Part shown: positions 50,490-59,568 of the stretch, one piece after another | Position numbering within the stretch: position 1 is the stretch's first letter | Layout of the letters: every line of letters starts with the position of its first letter | NCBI RefSeq assembly: GCF_018141105.1 | Contig: NZ_CP054839.1 | Coordinates: 4,154,001 to 4,218,000 of the forward strand | DNA from: Saccharopolyspora erythraea | GTDB taxonomy: Bacteria > Actinomycetota > Actinomycetes > Mycobacteriales > Pseudonocardiaceae | Length of the DNA stretch: 64,000 nt | Reading direction: 5' to 3' | Notes under the pieces: model-generated | Seen by the model: the letters and a program-made list of their open reading frames with translations, nothing else | What the model was told of the DNA's origin: nothing | Database searches by the model: none | Position numbers and translations under genes: made by a program

Positions 50490-51812
50490 TCAGGCGGACC
50501 GGGCGACCACGGGCCGTTCGGCCACGGGCTCGCCCTCGGTGGACGGTGCGCGCCGCAGCAGGGCGAGCACGCAGAACAGAGTCAACAGCACGTGGGCCAC
50601 CGCCAGGAACACCACCGACACGATGGACCCGCTGATGTTCATGAGGTACTGGCCCAGCATAGGCGCGGTACCGGCGAACAGCGTCGTGCACAGCTGGTAG
50701 CACAGCGAGATTCCGGTGTAGCGCACGTTCGCGGGAAATGACTGGGCCAGGATGCCCGCGAGCGCCGCGTAGTACATCGCGTGCGGCAGGGTCGCCACCG
50801 CCATGCCGAGCATCGACAGCCCCAGCGACCCGGTGCTGATCAGCCAGAACATCGCCGGCATCAGCACCAGCTCGGGCACCAGCAGCACCGTGACCGCGCG
50901 CCGCAGGTCCCAGCGCGTTGCCAGCACGGCGCCCAGCGGCTGGAAGATCAGCTGGGCGATGCCGGCGACCAGGATGACGGTGAGGAACGTCGAGCGCTGG
51001 AAGCCCAGGTCCGACACCGCCCACGACAGCGCGAAGGTCGACTTGAAGTAGGTGGCCGACACCGCGATGGTGCACGCGCCCACGCCGAGCGCGATGACCA
51101 GCGGCGAGCTGCGCAGCACGTCCCGGATGGGAAGCTTGGCCACCGTCCTGGACTCCATCAGCCTGCGCATCTCCGGCGACTCCTCGACACTGAGCCGGAT
51201 CACCAGGCTGACCACCACCAGCAGCGCGGAGGCCAGGAACGGGATCCGCCAGCCCCAGGTGGAGAACGCCTCGTCGGGAAGCTGGGCGACCAGCAGGAAC
51301 GACAGGGTCGCCAGCACGTTGCCCGCCGGGGAGCCCTGCTGGGCGAATGCCCCGTAGAGGATCTTCTTGCCCTTCGGCGCGTGCTCGGAGGCGATCAGCA
51401 CCGCTCCGCCCCACTCGCCGCCCATGGCCACGCCCTGCAGCATGCGCAGGACCACCAGCAGCACTGGCGCGGCGACGCCGATCGTGGCGTAGGTGGGCAG
51501 CAGCCCGACGCACGTGGTCGCGCCGCCCATCAGCAGCAGGGTGGTGATCAGCGTCTTCTTGCGGCCGATCCGGTCGCCGAGGTGACCGAACAGCACACCG
51601 CCGACCGGGCGGGCCAGGAAGCCGACCCAGAAGGTGGCGAAGGCGGCCAGCGTGCCCGCGGCCGGGTCGACGGTGGGGAAGAAGACCTTGTTCAGCACCA
51701 GCGCGGAGGCGCTGCTGTAGATGTAGAAGTCGTACCACTCGATGGTCGTGCCGGTGAACGAGGCGATACCGGCTCGGCGCGCCACTCTGGTGTCGGGTAC
51801 GGCTTGGCTCAT
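50490..51812 (-). CDS. MHS-type MFS transporter (dicarboxylate/shikimate-like)
   Basis: A 440-aa metabolite:H+ symporter, 12 spans. ASFTGTTIEWYDFYIYSSASAL near residue 15 is the MHS-family hallmark, followed by HLGDRIGRKKTLI near 76 and GGEWGGAVLIASEHAP near 130. ATG at 51812 (MSQAVPDTRV) with GAGGAG 7 nt upstream; open sequence above it is discarded. It leads the leftward transporter-thiolase operon. A CGTCCAATAC motif about 115 nt upstream recurs at the LysR/CoA-transferase promoter, tying it to LysR control. Confidence 0.88.
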   Translation of the reverse strand: MSQAVPDTRVARRAGIASFTGTTIEWYDFYIYSSASALVLNKVFFPTVDPAAGTLAAFATFWVGFLARPVGGVLFGHLGDRIGRKKTLITTLLLMGGATTCVGLLPTYATIGVAAPVLLVVLRMLQGVAMGGEWGGAVLIASEHAPKGKKILYGAFAQQGSPAGNVLATLSFLLVAQLPDEAFSTWGWRIPFLASALLVVVSLVIRLSVEESPEMRRLMESRTVAKLPIRDVLRSSPLVIALGVGACTIAVSATYFKSTFALSWAVSDLGFQRSTFLTVILVAGIAQLIFQPLGAVLATRWDLRRAVTVLLVPELVLMPAMFWLISTGSLGLSMLGMAVATLPHAMYYAALAGILAQSFPANVRYTGISLCYQLCTTLFAGTAPMLGQYLMNISGSIVSVVFLAVAHVLLTLFCVLALLRRAPSTEGEPVAERPVVARSA

Positions 51813-51927
51813 GGACGGGCTCCTCGTGGGCAGGACTGCGTCGTCCTGGGAAGCGAGCGGAGGCCGCAGGGCGTGATCGGGCTCACGGGCTGCGGTAGCG
51901 GCCACCCTGACACGCCGCGCGCGATAC

Positions 51928-51948
51928 CGTCCAATACCAAATCAGGCG
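51928..51948. promoter_or_regulatory. CGTCCAATAC motif upstream of the MHS transporter
   Basis: CGTCCAATAC followed by CAAATCAGGCG, read on the plus strand. It shares the first ten bases, and with a one-base gap the AAT-CAG-x-CG part, with the minus-strand site at 52951-52974. The only nearby regulator is the LysR gene. Confidence 0.5.
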
Positions 51949-52019
51949 CGCAGCAAGACACGGATCGACATAATCGCTTCCGGGTCTGCTCACGCTGGAG
52001 TCGGCTGTGCCCGGCTGGA

Positions 52020-52913
52020 TCACTCCGGCGTCGGCATGGCTTCCTCGGAGACCGCGAGCACGCACCGCAGCGCGGCCGACGGGTTGTCGCGCCGCCACGC
52101 CAGGGCCAGCGACATCGGCCGCGAGGGGCCCGCCAGCGGGCGGTAGACCATGCCCTCGGTCCGGATGTGCTGCACCGACGACACCGTCAGCGTCACCCCC
52201 ACGCCTGCGCCGACCAGCGCGAGGATCGTGTAGGAGTCCGGCGCCTCCTGCACGATCCGCGGGTGGAACCCCGCGGTGACGCAGGCGTGCACGAGGGCGT
52301 CGCGGACGGCTGAGCCGCGGGTGCCGGGGAAGGTCACGAACGGCTCGTCGGCCAGGTCGGGGAGGTCGATCTCGCTTCGTCCGGCGAGCCGGTGCTCGGC
52401 GGGCAGCGCCGCGACCAGGTGCTCGTGCTCGACCAGCCGCACCGCGACTCCGTCGCGGCGCACCGGCAACCGCACGAATCCCAGGTCGAGCTCGCCCTCG
52501 GCGACCTTGTTGAGCGCCTCGCCGGAGTAGGTCTGGCCGCGCAGCACCAGCTCGATGCCGGGGTGCCTCGCCCGGACCGCGCGGGTCAGCCGGGGCAGCG
52601 TCTCGTGGCTGCTCGCCCCGGCGAAGCCGATGCTGACCCGCCCGATCTCGCCGCGCCCGCCTGCCTGCGCGGCCCGGGTCGCGACATCGAGGTCGGCGAG
52701 CACCTGCCGGGCGGGGTCGAGCATCGCCTGCCCCGCGGAGGTCAGCCGCACCGAGCGGGTGTTGCGCTCGAACAGCTGCACCCCGAGCTCGTGTTCGAGC
52801 TGGCGGATCTGCTGGCTCAGCGGCGGCTGCGCGATGTGCAGGCGCGCGGCGGCGCGCCCGAAGTGCAGCTCCTCGGCGACGGCGACGAACCCGGCCAGGT
52901 GGCGGAACTCCAC
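52020..52913 (-). CDS. LysR-family transcriptional regulator
   Basis: A 297-aa regulator: N-terminal winged HTH EFRHLAGFVAVAEELHFG with RAAARLHIAQPPLSQQIRQLE (residues about 2-42) and a C-terminal substrate-binding domain. The N terminus is of the CatR/BenM type that governs aromatic and beta-ketoadipate pathways. GTG at 52913 with AGGAGG. It is divergent from the CoA-transferase operon and likely activates it, and the separate transporter-thiolase operon, in response to a pathway acid (inference). Confidence 0.9.
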   Translation of the reverse strand: MEFRHLAGFVAVAEELHFGRAAARLHIAQPPLSQQIRQLEHELGVQLFERNTRSVRLTSAGQAMLDPARQVLADLDVATRAAQAGGRGEIGRVSIGFAGASSHETLPRLTRAVRARHPGIELVLRGQTYSGEALNKVAEGELDLGFVRLPVRRDGVAVRLVEHEHLVAALPAEHRLAGRSEIDLPDLADEPFVTFPGTRGSAVRDALVHACVTAGFHPRIVQEAPDSYTILALVGAGVGVTLTVSSVQHIRTEGMVYRPLAGPSRPMSLALAWRRDNPSAALRCVLAVSEEAMPTPE

Positions 52914-52950
52914 GGCGCACCTCCTCGATTGTTCGGCATTCCATCTTACT

Positions 52951-52974
52951 GGCGTCTGAATTCAGTATTGGACG
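52951..52974. promoter_or_regulatory. LysR-type site between divergent LysR and CoA-transferase genes
   Basis: On the minus strand CGTCCAATAC is followed by TGAATTCAG-ACGCC; the inner CTGAATTCAG is a perfect palindrome. The site lies 38-61 nt before the LysR start and 52-75 nt before the CoA-transferase start, where LysR regulators usually bind. Confidence 0.55.
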
Positions 52975-53025
52975 CTCTCGCCGCGGCGTGGTTGGTTGGA
53001 TCCACCCGAACCGAGGGAGGTCACG

Positions 53026-53952
53026 GTGGGCGAGGACCGCACCGCCACGATGCGCGAGGCCGTCTCGGCGCACGTGCGCGACGGGGACGTGGTGGCTTTG
53101 GAGGGCTTCACGCACCTGATCCCGGTGGCGGCCGGGCACGAGATCATCCGCCAGGGCAGGCGGGACCTGACGCTGGTCCGCATGACCGCCGACATCGTCT
53201 TCGACCAGATGCTGGCCGCCGGGGTCGCCCGCAAGCTCATCTCCTCCTTCGTCGGCAACAGCGCTGTCGGATCGCTGCACGAGCTGCGCAGGCGCGTCGA
53301 GGACGCCGACCCGGAACCGCTGGAGTTCGAGGAGTACAGCCACTACGGGCTGCTCGGCCGCTACCTGGCCGGGGCGCAGGGGCTGCCGTTCTACCCCCTG
53401 CGCTCCTACGCGGGCAGCGACCTGCCGCGGGTCAACCCCAACATCCGGACGGTCCGCTCCCCGTTCGACGACGGGACGACGGTCCACGCGGTCCCGCCGC
53501 TGAACCCGGACGTGGCGATCCTGCACGCGCAGCGCGCCGACGCCGCGGGCAACACCCAGGTTTGGGGCATGCTCGGCGGTCAGCAGGAGGTGGCCTTCGC
53601 CGCTCGCAAGGTGATCGTGGTCGTCGAGGAGGTCGTGGCGCCGGAGGTGATCCGCTCCGACCCGAACCGCACGCTGATACCGGAGTTCGTCGTCGACGCG
53701 GTCGTGGAGTGCCCGCGCGGCGCGCACCCCTCCTACGTCCAGGGCTACTACGAGCGCGACGGGGCCTTCTACCGCGCGTGGCCGGACATCAGCCGCGACC
53801 CGGAGCGGTTGCGGCAGTGGCTCGACGAGTGGGTGTACGACCTCGCCGACCACTCCGAGTACCTGGCCAAGCTCGGCGAGCAGCACTGGGACGACCTGAC
53901 GCCGAGATCCGCGCTGTCCGCACCGGTCGACTACGGAGCCGCACGTGACTGA
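53026..53952 (+). CDS. CoA-transferase subunit A
   Basis: A 308-aa alpha subunit of a glutaconate/3-oxoacid-type CoA transferase (CatI/DcaI/IpdA group). GDVVALEGFTHLIPVAAGHE near residue 18 is the typical glycine-rich opening, and NPDVAILHAQRADAAGNTQVWG near 160 is the conserved family core. GTG at 53026 with GGGAGG 5 nt upstream is preferred to a TTG at 52996. Overlaps subunit B by 8 nt. Together they would activate a dicarboxylic acid such as adipate or 3-oxoadipate with CoA from succinyl-CoA. Confidence 0.88.
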   Translation: MGEDRTATMREAVSAHVRDGDVVALEGFTHLIPVAAGHEIIRQGRRDLTLVRMTADIVFDQMLAAGVARKLISSFVGNSAVGSLHELRRRVEDADPEPLEFEEYSHYGLLGRYLAGAQGLPFYPLRSYAGSDLPRVNPNIRTVRSPFDDGTTVHAVPPLNPDVAILHAQRADAAGNTQVWGMLGGQQEVAFAARKVIVVVEEVVAPEVIRSDPNRTLIPEFVVDAVVECPRGAHPSYVQGYYERDGAFYRAWPDISRDPERLRQWLDEWVYDLADHSEYLAKLGEQHWDDLTPRSALSAPVDYGAARD

Positions 53953-54718
53953 CGCCGAGTACACCACCACCGAACTGCTCAGCGTGCTCAGCGCGCGGGA
54001 GCTGGCGGGCAAGCGCCGGGTGTTCGCGGGCATCGGCCTGCCGACGCTGGCGGTCGCGCTGGCCCAGCGCACCGTCGCACCCGACGTCGGCCTGGTCTAC
54101 GAGTCCGGCGTGTACGGGGCGCACCCGCAGCGGTTGCCGGAGTCCATCGGCGACTCGTTCCTGGTCTCGGGGGCGGAGTCGGTGCTGAGCATGTCGGCGC
54201 TGTTCGGTTTCGTGCTCCAGGGCGGCCACGTCGACGTCGGTTTCCTCGGCGCCGCCCAGGTCGACCGGTGGGGCAACCTCAACAGCACGGTCATCGGCGA
54301 GTGGGAGCGGCCGAAGGCCCGGCTACCCGGCTCGGGCGGCGCGGCCGAGGTGATGGCCGGCTCCCGCGAGGTGTTCGTCGTGATGAGAAGGCACGACCGG
54401 CGCTCCTTCGTCGACGAGCTCGACTTCTGCACCAGCCCGGGACCCGCGCGAGCGCGGGCGGCCGTGCCGGACGCACCGGTGCGCGGGCGGGGCGTGACCA
54501 CGGTGATCACCGGACTCGGACTGCTGCGGCGGGAGAGCCCCGAGGACGAGCTTCGGCTCGTCGCGGTGCACCCGGGCGTCGACGCCGACAAGGTCCGCGA
54601 GGCAACCGGCTGGCCGCTGGAGGTCGACGCCGAGCTGACGACCACGAAGCCGCCCACTGACCGCGAGCTCCGGTTGCTGCGGGAGGAGATCGACCCGCGG
54701 CGGGTCTATCTACGCTGA
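53945..54718 (+). CDS. CoA-transferase subunit B
   Basis: A 257-aa beta subunit. LVYESGVYGAHPQRLPESIGD near residue 38 occupies the position of the catalytic Glu region in glutaconate CoA-transferase beta chains (ESG), and GGHVDVGFLGAAQVDRWGNLNS near 95 is the conserved core. GTG at 53945 lies inside the end of subunit A. The related IpdAB proteins hydrolyse a ring instead of transferring CoA, so function should be judged with the neighbours, which fit dicarboxylate activation. Confidence 0.88.
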   Translation: MTDAEYTTTELLSVLSARELAGKRRVFAGIGLPTLAVALAQRTVAPDVGLVYESGVYGAHPQRLPESIGDSFLVSGAESVLSMSALFGFVLQGGHVDVGFLGAAQVDRWGNLNSTVIGEWERPKARLPGSGGAAEVMAGSREVFVVMRRHDRRSFVDELDFCTSPGPARARAAVPDAPVRGRGVTTVITGLGLLRRESPEDELRLVAVHPGVDADKVREATGWPLEVDAELTTTKPPTDRELRLLREEIDPRRVYLR

Positions 54719-54790
54719 GGGCCACCGGCCGGTACGCGGTCACCGGCCCGCCGAGCGGGTCCTACGACGGTTTCTGGAGGAGATGCTGCG

Positions 54791-56344
54791 ATGGGGCAGT
54801 GGGCACAGCAGGTCAACGTGGTCCGGGTGATCGGCACCGGCGTGATGGGGCGTGGCATCGCGCAGCTCGCCGCGGCGGCCGGGCTGACCGTCGAACTGGC
54901 CGACGCCCGCCGGGAGGCGGTGTCGGCGGCGGTCGACCACGTCGGTGAGATGTTCGGCAAGCTGGTGACCAAGGGCCGGATGAGCGCCGAGGAGGCCGGC
55001 GCCGCGACCGCGCGGCTGCGGCCGGTCGGCGACCCGCTGGCGCCTGCCGACTCCTGCGACCTGGTCGTCGAGGCGGTCCGGGAGGACCTGGACACCAAGC
55101 GCGAGCTCTTCGCCGGACTGGAGAAGATCTGCCCGCCGCACGCGGTGCTGGCCACCAACACCAGCTCGCTGTCGGTGACCGCGATCGGGGCCGCGCTGGC
55201 CGACCCGTCCCGGTTCATCGGTCTGCACTTCTTCAACCCGGTGCCGCTGATGAAGCTGGTCGAGGTGATCCCCGGCGCCCGCACCCGCCAGGACCTGCCG
55301 GCCGGCCTGGTGGAGCTGGTGCGCCGACTCGGGCATCAGCCCGTGCTGGCCGCCGACACCCCGGGCTTCCTGGTCAACCACGCCGGACGCGGCCTGGCCA
55401 CCGAAGCGCTGCAGATCATGTCGGAGTCCGCGGTGGCACCGTCCGATGTGGACCGCATCGCCCGCGACGTGCTCGGCCTGCGGATGGGGCCGTTCGAACT
55501 GCTCGACCTCACCGGCCTGGACGTCTCGCACCCGGTGCTGGAGAGCATCTGGTCCGGTTTCTACGGCGACCCGCGGCTGCGTCCGTCCGGGATCACCAGG
55601 TCCCGGCTGGAGGCCGGGCTGCTCGGGCGCAAGACCGGCGAGGGCTTCTACCGCTACGTCGACGGCGTCAAGCAGGAGGCGCCCGAGCCAGCCGCTCCCG
55701 ACGCCCCGCGCAGGCCCGTGTGGGTCGACGACACCGAGCCGGAGAGCCGGGACCGGCTGGTCTCCCTGCTGCGGGAGGCGGGTGTCGTGGTCGAGGAGGA
55801 ACCGTCGGAGGACGCGGTCCTGCTGGTGACCCCGTACGGCCGGAGCGCCGCCCAGGTCGCGCGCAGCCGAGGGCTTCCCGTGCAGCGGGTGTTCGGCGTC
55901 GACCCGCTCGGCGACTTCGCCTCCCGGCTCGTGCTCGCCGTGCACCCGGCCGCCGACACCGCTGCCGCCGCCTCCGCCCACGTCGCGCTGTCGGCCACCG
56001 GACTGCCGGTCACGGTGGCCGCCGACGCACCCGCCACGATCGCGCAGCGGCTGCTGGCCTCGATCGTCAACACGGCCTGCGGCATCGCCGAACAGCGCAT
56101 CGGCCGCCCCGCCGACATCGACACCGCGGTGCGCCTGGGGCTCGGCTACCCGCGCGGACCGCTGGAGTGGGGCGAGCACGCCGGGCGCGAGCGGATCCTG
56201 GCGATCCTGCGCAACATGCACGCCGAAACCGGCGATCCGCGCTACCGGCCGGGCCGCTGGCTGGTCGAGCGCGTCGAGCTCGGCCTCGCACTGACCGAAA
56301 CCGGCACCACGCCCGCCGACGTCCTCGGCGGCGGTGAGGACTAG
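54791..56344 (+). CDS. 3-hydroxyacyl-CoA dehydrogenase (two 3HCDH domains)
   Basis: A 517-aa NAD-dependent enzyme. NAD motif VIGTGVMGRGIAQLAAAAG (residues 13-31), catalytic His in FIGLHFFNPVPLMKLVEV near 145, substrate/NAD loop NTSSLSVT near 120, and two 3HCDH C-terminal domains (about 190-290 and 415-500). The long form matches PaaH/DcaH-type enzymes for 3-hydroxyadipyl-CoA. ATG at 54791 with GGAGGAGATGCTGCG upstream. 72 nt after the CoA transferase and 7 nt before the acyl-CoA dehydrogenase gene. Confidence 0.9.
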   Translation: MGQWAQQVNVVRVIGTGVMGRGIAQLAAAAGLTVELADARREAVSAAVDHVGEMFGKLVTKGRMSAEEAGAATARLRPVGDPLAPADSCDLVVEAVREDLDTKRELFAGLEKICPPHAVLATNTSSLSVTAIGAALADPSRFIGLHFFNPVPLMKLVEVIPGARTRQDLPAGLVELVRRLGHQPVLAADTPGFLVNHAGRGLATEALQIMSESAVAPSDVDRIARDVLGLRMGPFELLDLTGLDVSHPVLESIWSGFYGDPRLRPSGITRSRLEAGLLGRKTGEGFYRYVDGVKQEAPEPAAPDAPRRPVWVDDTEPESRDRLVSLLREAGVVVEEEPSEDAVLLVTPYGRSAAQVARSRGLPVQRVFGVDPLGDFASRLVLAVHPAADTAAAASAHVALSATGLPVTVAADAPATIAQRLLASIVNTACGIAEQRIGRPADIDTAVRLGLGYPRGPLEWGEHAGRERILAILRNMHAETGDPRYRPGRWLVERVELGLALTETGTTPADVLGGGED

Positions 56345-56351
56345 GAACCCG

Positions 56352-57503
56352 ATGGACCTCCAGCTCAACGACACCCAGGCCGCTTTCCGCGAGATGGCCG
56401 CGAACTTCGTCGACGCCGAGATCGTGCCGCACGCGCGCGAGTGGGACCGCCGCGAGGAGGTCGACCTCGAAGTGGTGGAGAAGCTCGGCGCGCTCGGCTT
56501 CCTCGGACTGACCATCCCCGAGGAGTACGGCGGCGTCGAGGCCGACATGCTCAGCTACGCGCTGGTCATCGAGGAGCTCGGCCGCGGGGACTCGTCGGTG
56601 CGCGGGATCGTGTCGGTGTCGTTGGGGCTGGTGGCAAAGTCGATCGCCACGCACGGCACGCCGGAGCAGAAGCAGCGGTGGCTGCCCCGGCTCACCAGCG
56701 GTCAGGCCATCGGGTGCTTCGCGCTCACCGAGCCCGAGTCCGGCTCCGACGCCGGTTCGCTGGCCACCCGCGCCCGCCGCGACGGTGACGACTGGCTGCT
56801 CAGCGGCCAGAAGATGTTCATCACCAACGGCACCTGGGCCGAGGTGGCCCTGGTGTTCGCGCGGGCGGAGGAAGGGGTCACGGCGTTCCTGGTGCCGACC
56901 GCGACTGCGGGTTTCACCGCGAACACCTTGCACGGCAAGCTCGGTCTGCGCGGCCAGGCGACCGCCGAGCTGGTGCTCGAGGACGTGCGCGTCCCCGACT
57001 CCGTCCGCCTGGGCACTGCCGGCAAGGGCCTGGGCATCGCGCTCGGTGCGCTGACCAAGGGCCGCATCTCGGTGGCTGCCGGAGCGGTGGGCGTGGCGCA
57101 GGCCGCGCTCACCGCCGCGGTGCGCTACGCGGGGGAGCGCGTCCAGTTCGGCAAGCCGATCGCGGCGCACCAGCTCGTGCAGGAACTGCTCGCCGAGTCG
57201 GCAGTGGAGGTCGAGGCGGCGCGGTTGCTGACCTGGCGGGCCGCGGCGCTCGCCGAGCGAGGCGTACCGAGGGAGGAGCTGGCCACTGCGTCGTCGATGG
57301 CCAAGTACCACGCCAGCGAAACCGCGGTCCGGGTGGCCAACAACGCGCTGCAGGTCTTCGGCGGCTACGGCTACATCGACGAGTACCCGGTCGGCAAGTA
57401 CCTGCGCGACGCGCGGGTGCTCACCCTCTACGAGGGCACCAGCCAGGTGCAGAAGCTGATCATCGGCCGCGCGCTCACCGGTGTCGACGCGATGACGGGG
57501 TAG
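56352..57503 (+). CDS. Acyl-CoA dehydrogenase
   Basis: A 383-aa flavoenzyme introducing a 2,3 double bond in an acyl-CoA. ACADS signatures are CFALTEPESGSDAGSLATRA near residue 122 and QVFGGYGYIDEYPVGKYLRDAR near 335; the catalytic Glu is in LYEGTSQVQKLIIGRAL near 362. ATG at 56352 with AGGA close upstream (a GTG at 56334 would add 6 residues). Ends the dicarboxylate-type operon; the matching hydratase may be the crotonase at 45360. Confidence 0.92.
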   Translation: MDLQLNDTQAAFREMAANFVDAEIVPHAREWDRREEVDLEVVEKLGALGFLGLTIPEEYGGVEADMLSYALVIEELGRGDSSVRGIVSVSLGLVAKSIATHGTPEQKQRWLPRLTSGQAIGCFALTEPESGSDAGSLATRARRDGDDWLLSGQKMFITNGTWAEVALVFARAEEGVTAFLVPTATAGFTANTLHGKLGLRGQATAELVLEDVRVPDSVRLGTAGKGLGIALGALTKGRISVAAGAVGVAQAALTAAVRYAGERVQFGKPIAAHQLVQELLAESAVEVEAARLLTWRAAALAERGVPREELATASSMAKYHASETAVRVANNALQVFGGYGYIDEYPVGKYLRDARVLTLYEGTSQVQKLIIGRALTGVDAMTG

Positions 57504-57761
57504 CGGCGGCCCGCCGCGCCCTGCCGTCGCGCCCGGGCCGCTGTGCACGGTCGCCGTGCCCGGCCGCCGTGCCCCGAAGCCGCGCATGAGCCGCTGCGGC
57601 CGGAGCCGGTCTCCGCACTGCGCCGTCCGGCGGGGCCGGTACCGCCGTTGTGCCGCTGCGTCCCCGGATTCCTTGACGATCTTTCGGGCACCTCGCTACG
57701 GTCCCGCAACCGGAAACTTCCTTCCCTGTTGTTTTCCGCCGCCGTGGCAAGGAGAACGCTC

Positions 57762-58772
57762 ATGAGATGGCAGAACTCCCTTCGCGCGGCGGCTCTCGCC
57801 GCGATGCTGGTCGCGGTGGGCGCGGTCGCCGATGCCTCGCCGCCTGCCGCGCCCGAGCCCACCCCGGTGGCGGCGAACGGCAAGCTCTCGGTGTGCGGCA
57901 ACACCTTGTGCGGCAGCAGCGGCGCGCCGGTGCAGCTGCGCGGCATGAGCACGCACGGCCTGCAGTGGTACGGCCAGTGCGTCAACAACGATTCGCTGGA
58001 CGCGCTCGCCCACGACTGGCAGGCCGACGTGCTGCGGATCTCCATGTATATCCAGGAAGGCGGCTACGAGGAGGACCCGGAACGCTTCACCGCGATGGTG
58101 AACCAGTACGTCGAGGCCGCGACGCAGCGGGGGATGTACGCGATCATCGACTGGCACATGCTCGATCCCGGTGACCCCAACTACAACCTGGAGCGGGCCA
58201 AGACGTTCTTCGCCGAGGTCGCCCGCACCCACCGCGACAAGCCCAACGTCTTCTACGAGATCGCCAACGAGCCCAACGGCGTCGAGTGGTCCGCGATCAA
58301 GAGCTACGCCGAGCAGGTCATCCCGGTGATCCGGGCGCAGGACCCCGACTCGGTGGTGCTGGTCGGCACCCGCGCGTGGTCGTCGCTGGGAGTCTCCGAC
58401 GGAGCCGACGAGCAGGAGATCGTCGACAACCCGGTCGACGCGGACAACATCCTCTACACCTTCCACTTCTACGCCGCGTCCCACGGCGAGGAGTACCTGC
58501 GCGCGCTGTCGCGGGCGGCGGACCGGCTCCCGCTGTTCGTCACCGAGTTCGGCACCCAGGAGGCTTCCGGTGACGGCGGCGACGACTTCGGCATGGCGCA
58601 GCGCTATCTCGACCTGATGGCGGAGAAGAACATCAGCTGGACCAACTGGAACTTCTCCGACGACCACCGGTCGGGCGCGGTGTTCGAGGAGGGGACCTGC
58701 GACAGCGGGCCCTACACCGGCACCGATCCGCTCAAGCCGGCCGGGGTGTGGGTGCGCGAACGGGTCCGGTGA
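57762..58772 (+). CDS. Secreted glycoside hydrolase family 5 (endoglucanase-like)
   Basis: A 336-aa extracellular glycosidase. Residues 1-26 form a Sec signal peptide (MRWQNSLRAAALAAMLVAVG, cleavage near ADA-SP). The GH5 barrel has the acid/base Glu in NVFYEIANEPNGVEW near 165 and the nucleophile Glu in LFVTEFGTQ near 262, plus IIDWHMLDPGDPN near 122. It resembles bacterial Cel5 endo-1,4-glucanases. No carbohydrate-binding module. ATG at 57762 with AAGGAG. The 258-nt upstream spacer holds its promoter; no gene seen there. Confidence 0.92.
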   Translation: MRWQNSLRAAALAAMLVAVGAVADASPPAAPEPTPVAANGKLSVCGNTLCGSSGAPVQLRGMSTHGLQWYGQCVNNDSLDALAHDWQADVLRISMYIQEGGYEEDPERFTAMVNQYVEAATQRGMYAIIDWHMLDPGDPNYNLERAKTFFAEVARTHRDKPNVFYEIANEPNGVEWSAIKSYAEQVIPVIRAQDPDSVVLVGTRAWSSLGVSDGADEQEIVDNPVDADNILYTFHFYAASHGEEYLRALSRAADRLPLFVTEFGTQEASGDGGDDFGMAQRYLDLMAEKNISWTNWNFSDDHRSGAVFEEGTCDSGPYTGTDPLKPAGVWVRERVR

Positions 58773-58805
58773 GCAGTCGCTCGGCGGCTCCGACCAGCGG
58801 CCCAG

Positions 58806-58846
58806 CGCGTTCGCCCGTGTCCCGTCGCGGGGCGCGGGCGAACGCG
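58806..58846. terminator. Bidirectional hairpin terminator
   Basis: CGCGTTCGCCCG and CGGGCGAACGCG form a perfect 12-bp stem with a 17-nt loop between the stops of the convergent GH5 and MarR genes. Confidence 0.75.
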
Positions 58847-58857
58847 TCGCGGCGTGG

Positions 58858-59358
58858 TCAGCCGGAGCACTCCCGGCCGTTGGCCGCGCGCAGAACCCGC
58901 ATGACGTCGGCGAGATCCGCCGAGCGCTCCACGCCCAGCGGAGCGAGCACGCGCTGGCGCAGCACCCGAGCCGCCGCCCGCCTGGCCTGGTCGGCGACGT
59001 CCCGGCCGTGGTCGGTGAGAGTGGCGTAGGTGACGCGGCGGTCCGACGGGCACGGTTCGCGGCGGATGAGGCCGGCCGCGGCCAGCCGGTCGGCCACCTT
59101 GGTGAACCCGCCGCTGCTCAGCGCGGCCTCGCGGGCCAGGCGGGTCATGGGCATGCGGCAGTCGGGGGAGCGGACCAGCCGCAGGAGGATGTCGAACGAG
59201 GCGGGAGCCAGCTCGAAGCGCTCGGCGAGCTCGGCGTCGAGCTTCGCCTGGGTCACGTGGTAGCCCTCGATCACCAGGCCCCACCAGGTGACGATCTCGT
59301 CGTCGTCGGTGCACGGGTCGACCGCCGACCCCTGCCGGGCGGTGTTCTCGCTGCTCAC
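58858..59358 (-). CDS. MarR-family transcriptional regulator
   Basis: A 166-aa winged-helix regulator. LAPASFDILLRLVRSP near residue 55 and MTRLAREAALSSGGFTKVADRLAAAGLI near 75-100 form the HTH, with the wing at RREPCPSDRRVTYATLTDHGRDV. GTG at 59358 with GGGAGGAG; upstream open sequence to 59550 is not MarR-like. Divergent from the WrbA quinone-reductase gene, the common pairing in which a MarR repressor is released by quinones or phenolics. Confidence 0.9.
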   Translation of the reverse strand: MSSENTARQGSAVDPCTDDDEIVTWWGLVIEGYHVTQAKLDAELAERFELAPASFDILLRLVRSPDCRMPMTRLAREAALSSGGFTKVADRLAAAGLIRREPCPSDRRVTYATLTDHGRDVADQARRAAARVLRQRVLAPLGVERSADLADVMRVLRAANGRECSG

Positions 59359-59400
59359 CGGCCTGCTCCTCCCTGCTCCAGCGCTGCCACGAGAGTCTAC

Positions 59401-59469
59401 CGCAAGTGACTCGCGGGCAAATGGCTTGCGTGGAAGATATTGCGTCGGTAGTGTCTGCACTGCAAGTGA
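59401..59469. promoter_or_regulatory. Divergent promoter elements between marR and wrbA
   Basis: CGCAAG (59401-59406) faces CTTGCG (59425-59430), and the heptamer CAAGTGA occurs twice as a direct repeat (59403-59409 and 59463-59469). These are candidate MarR half-sites in an AT-richer spacer. Confidence 0.4.
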
Positions 59470-59568
59470 AGAGGCCGGTTGGTGGAGCGGCACCGGTGCC
59501 GCGGTACCGCCTCCGGCACTGCGACAACGGGCCGGGACGACCCGTCCCATGCGAAGGAGTCAGCGGTT

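Noticed and set aside
53026-54718. Sterol-ring hydrolase IpdAB
   Set aside because: The fold and size fit, but no other cholesterol-catabolism genes are present, whereas the neighbours fit dicarboxyl-CoA beta-oxidation.
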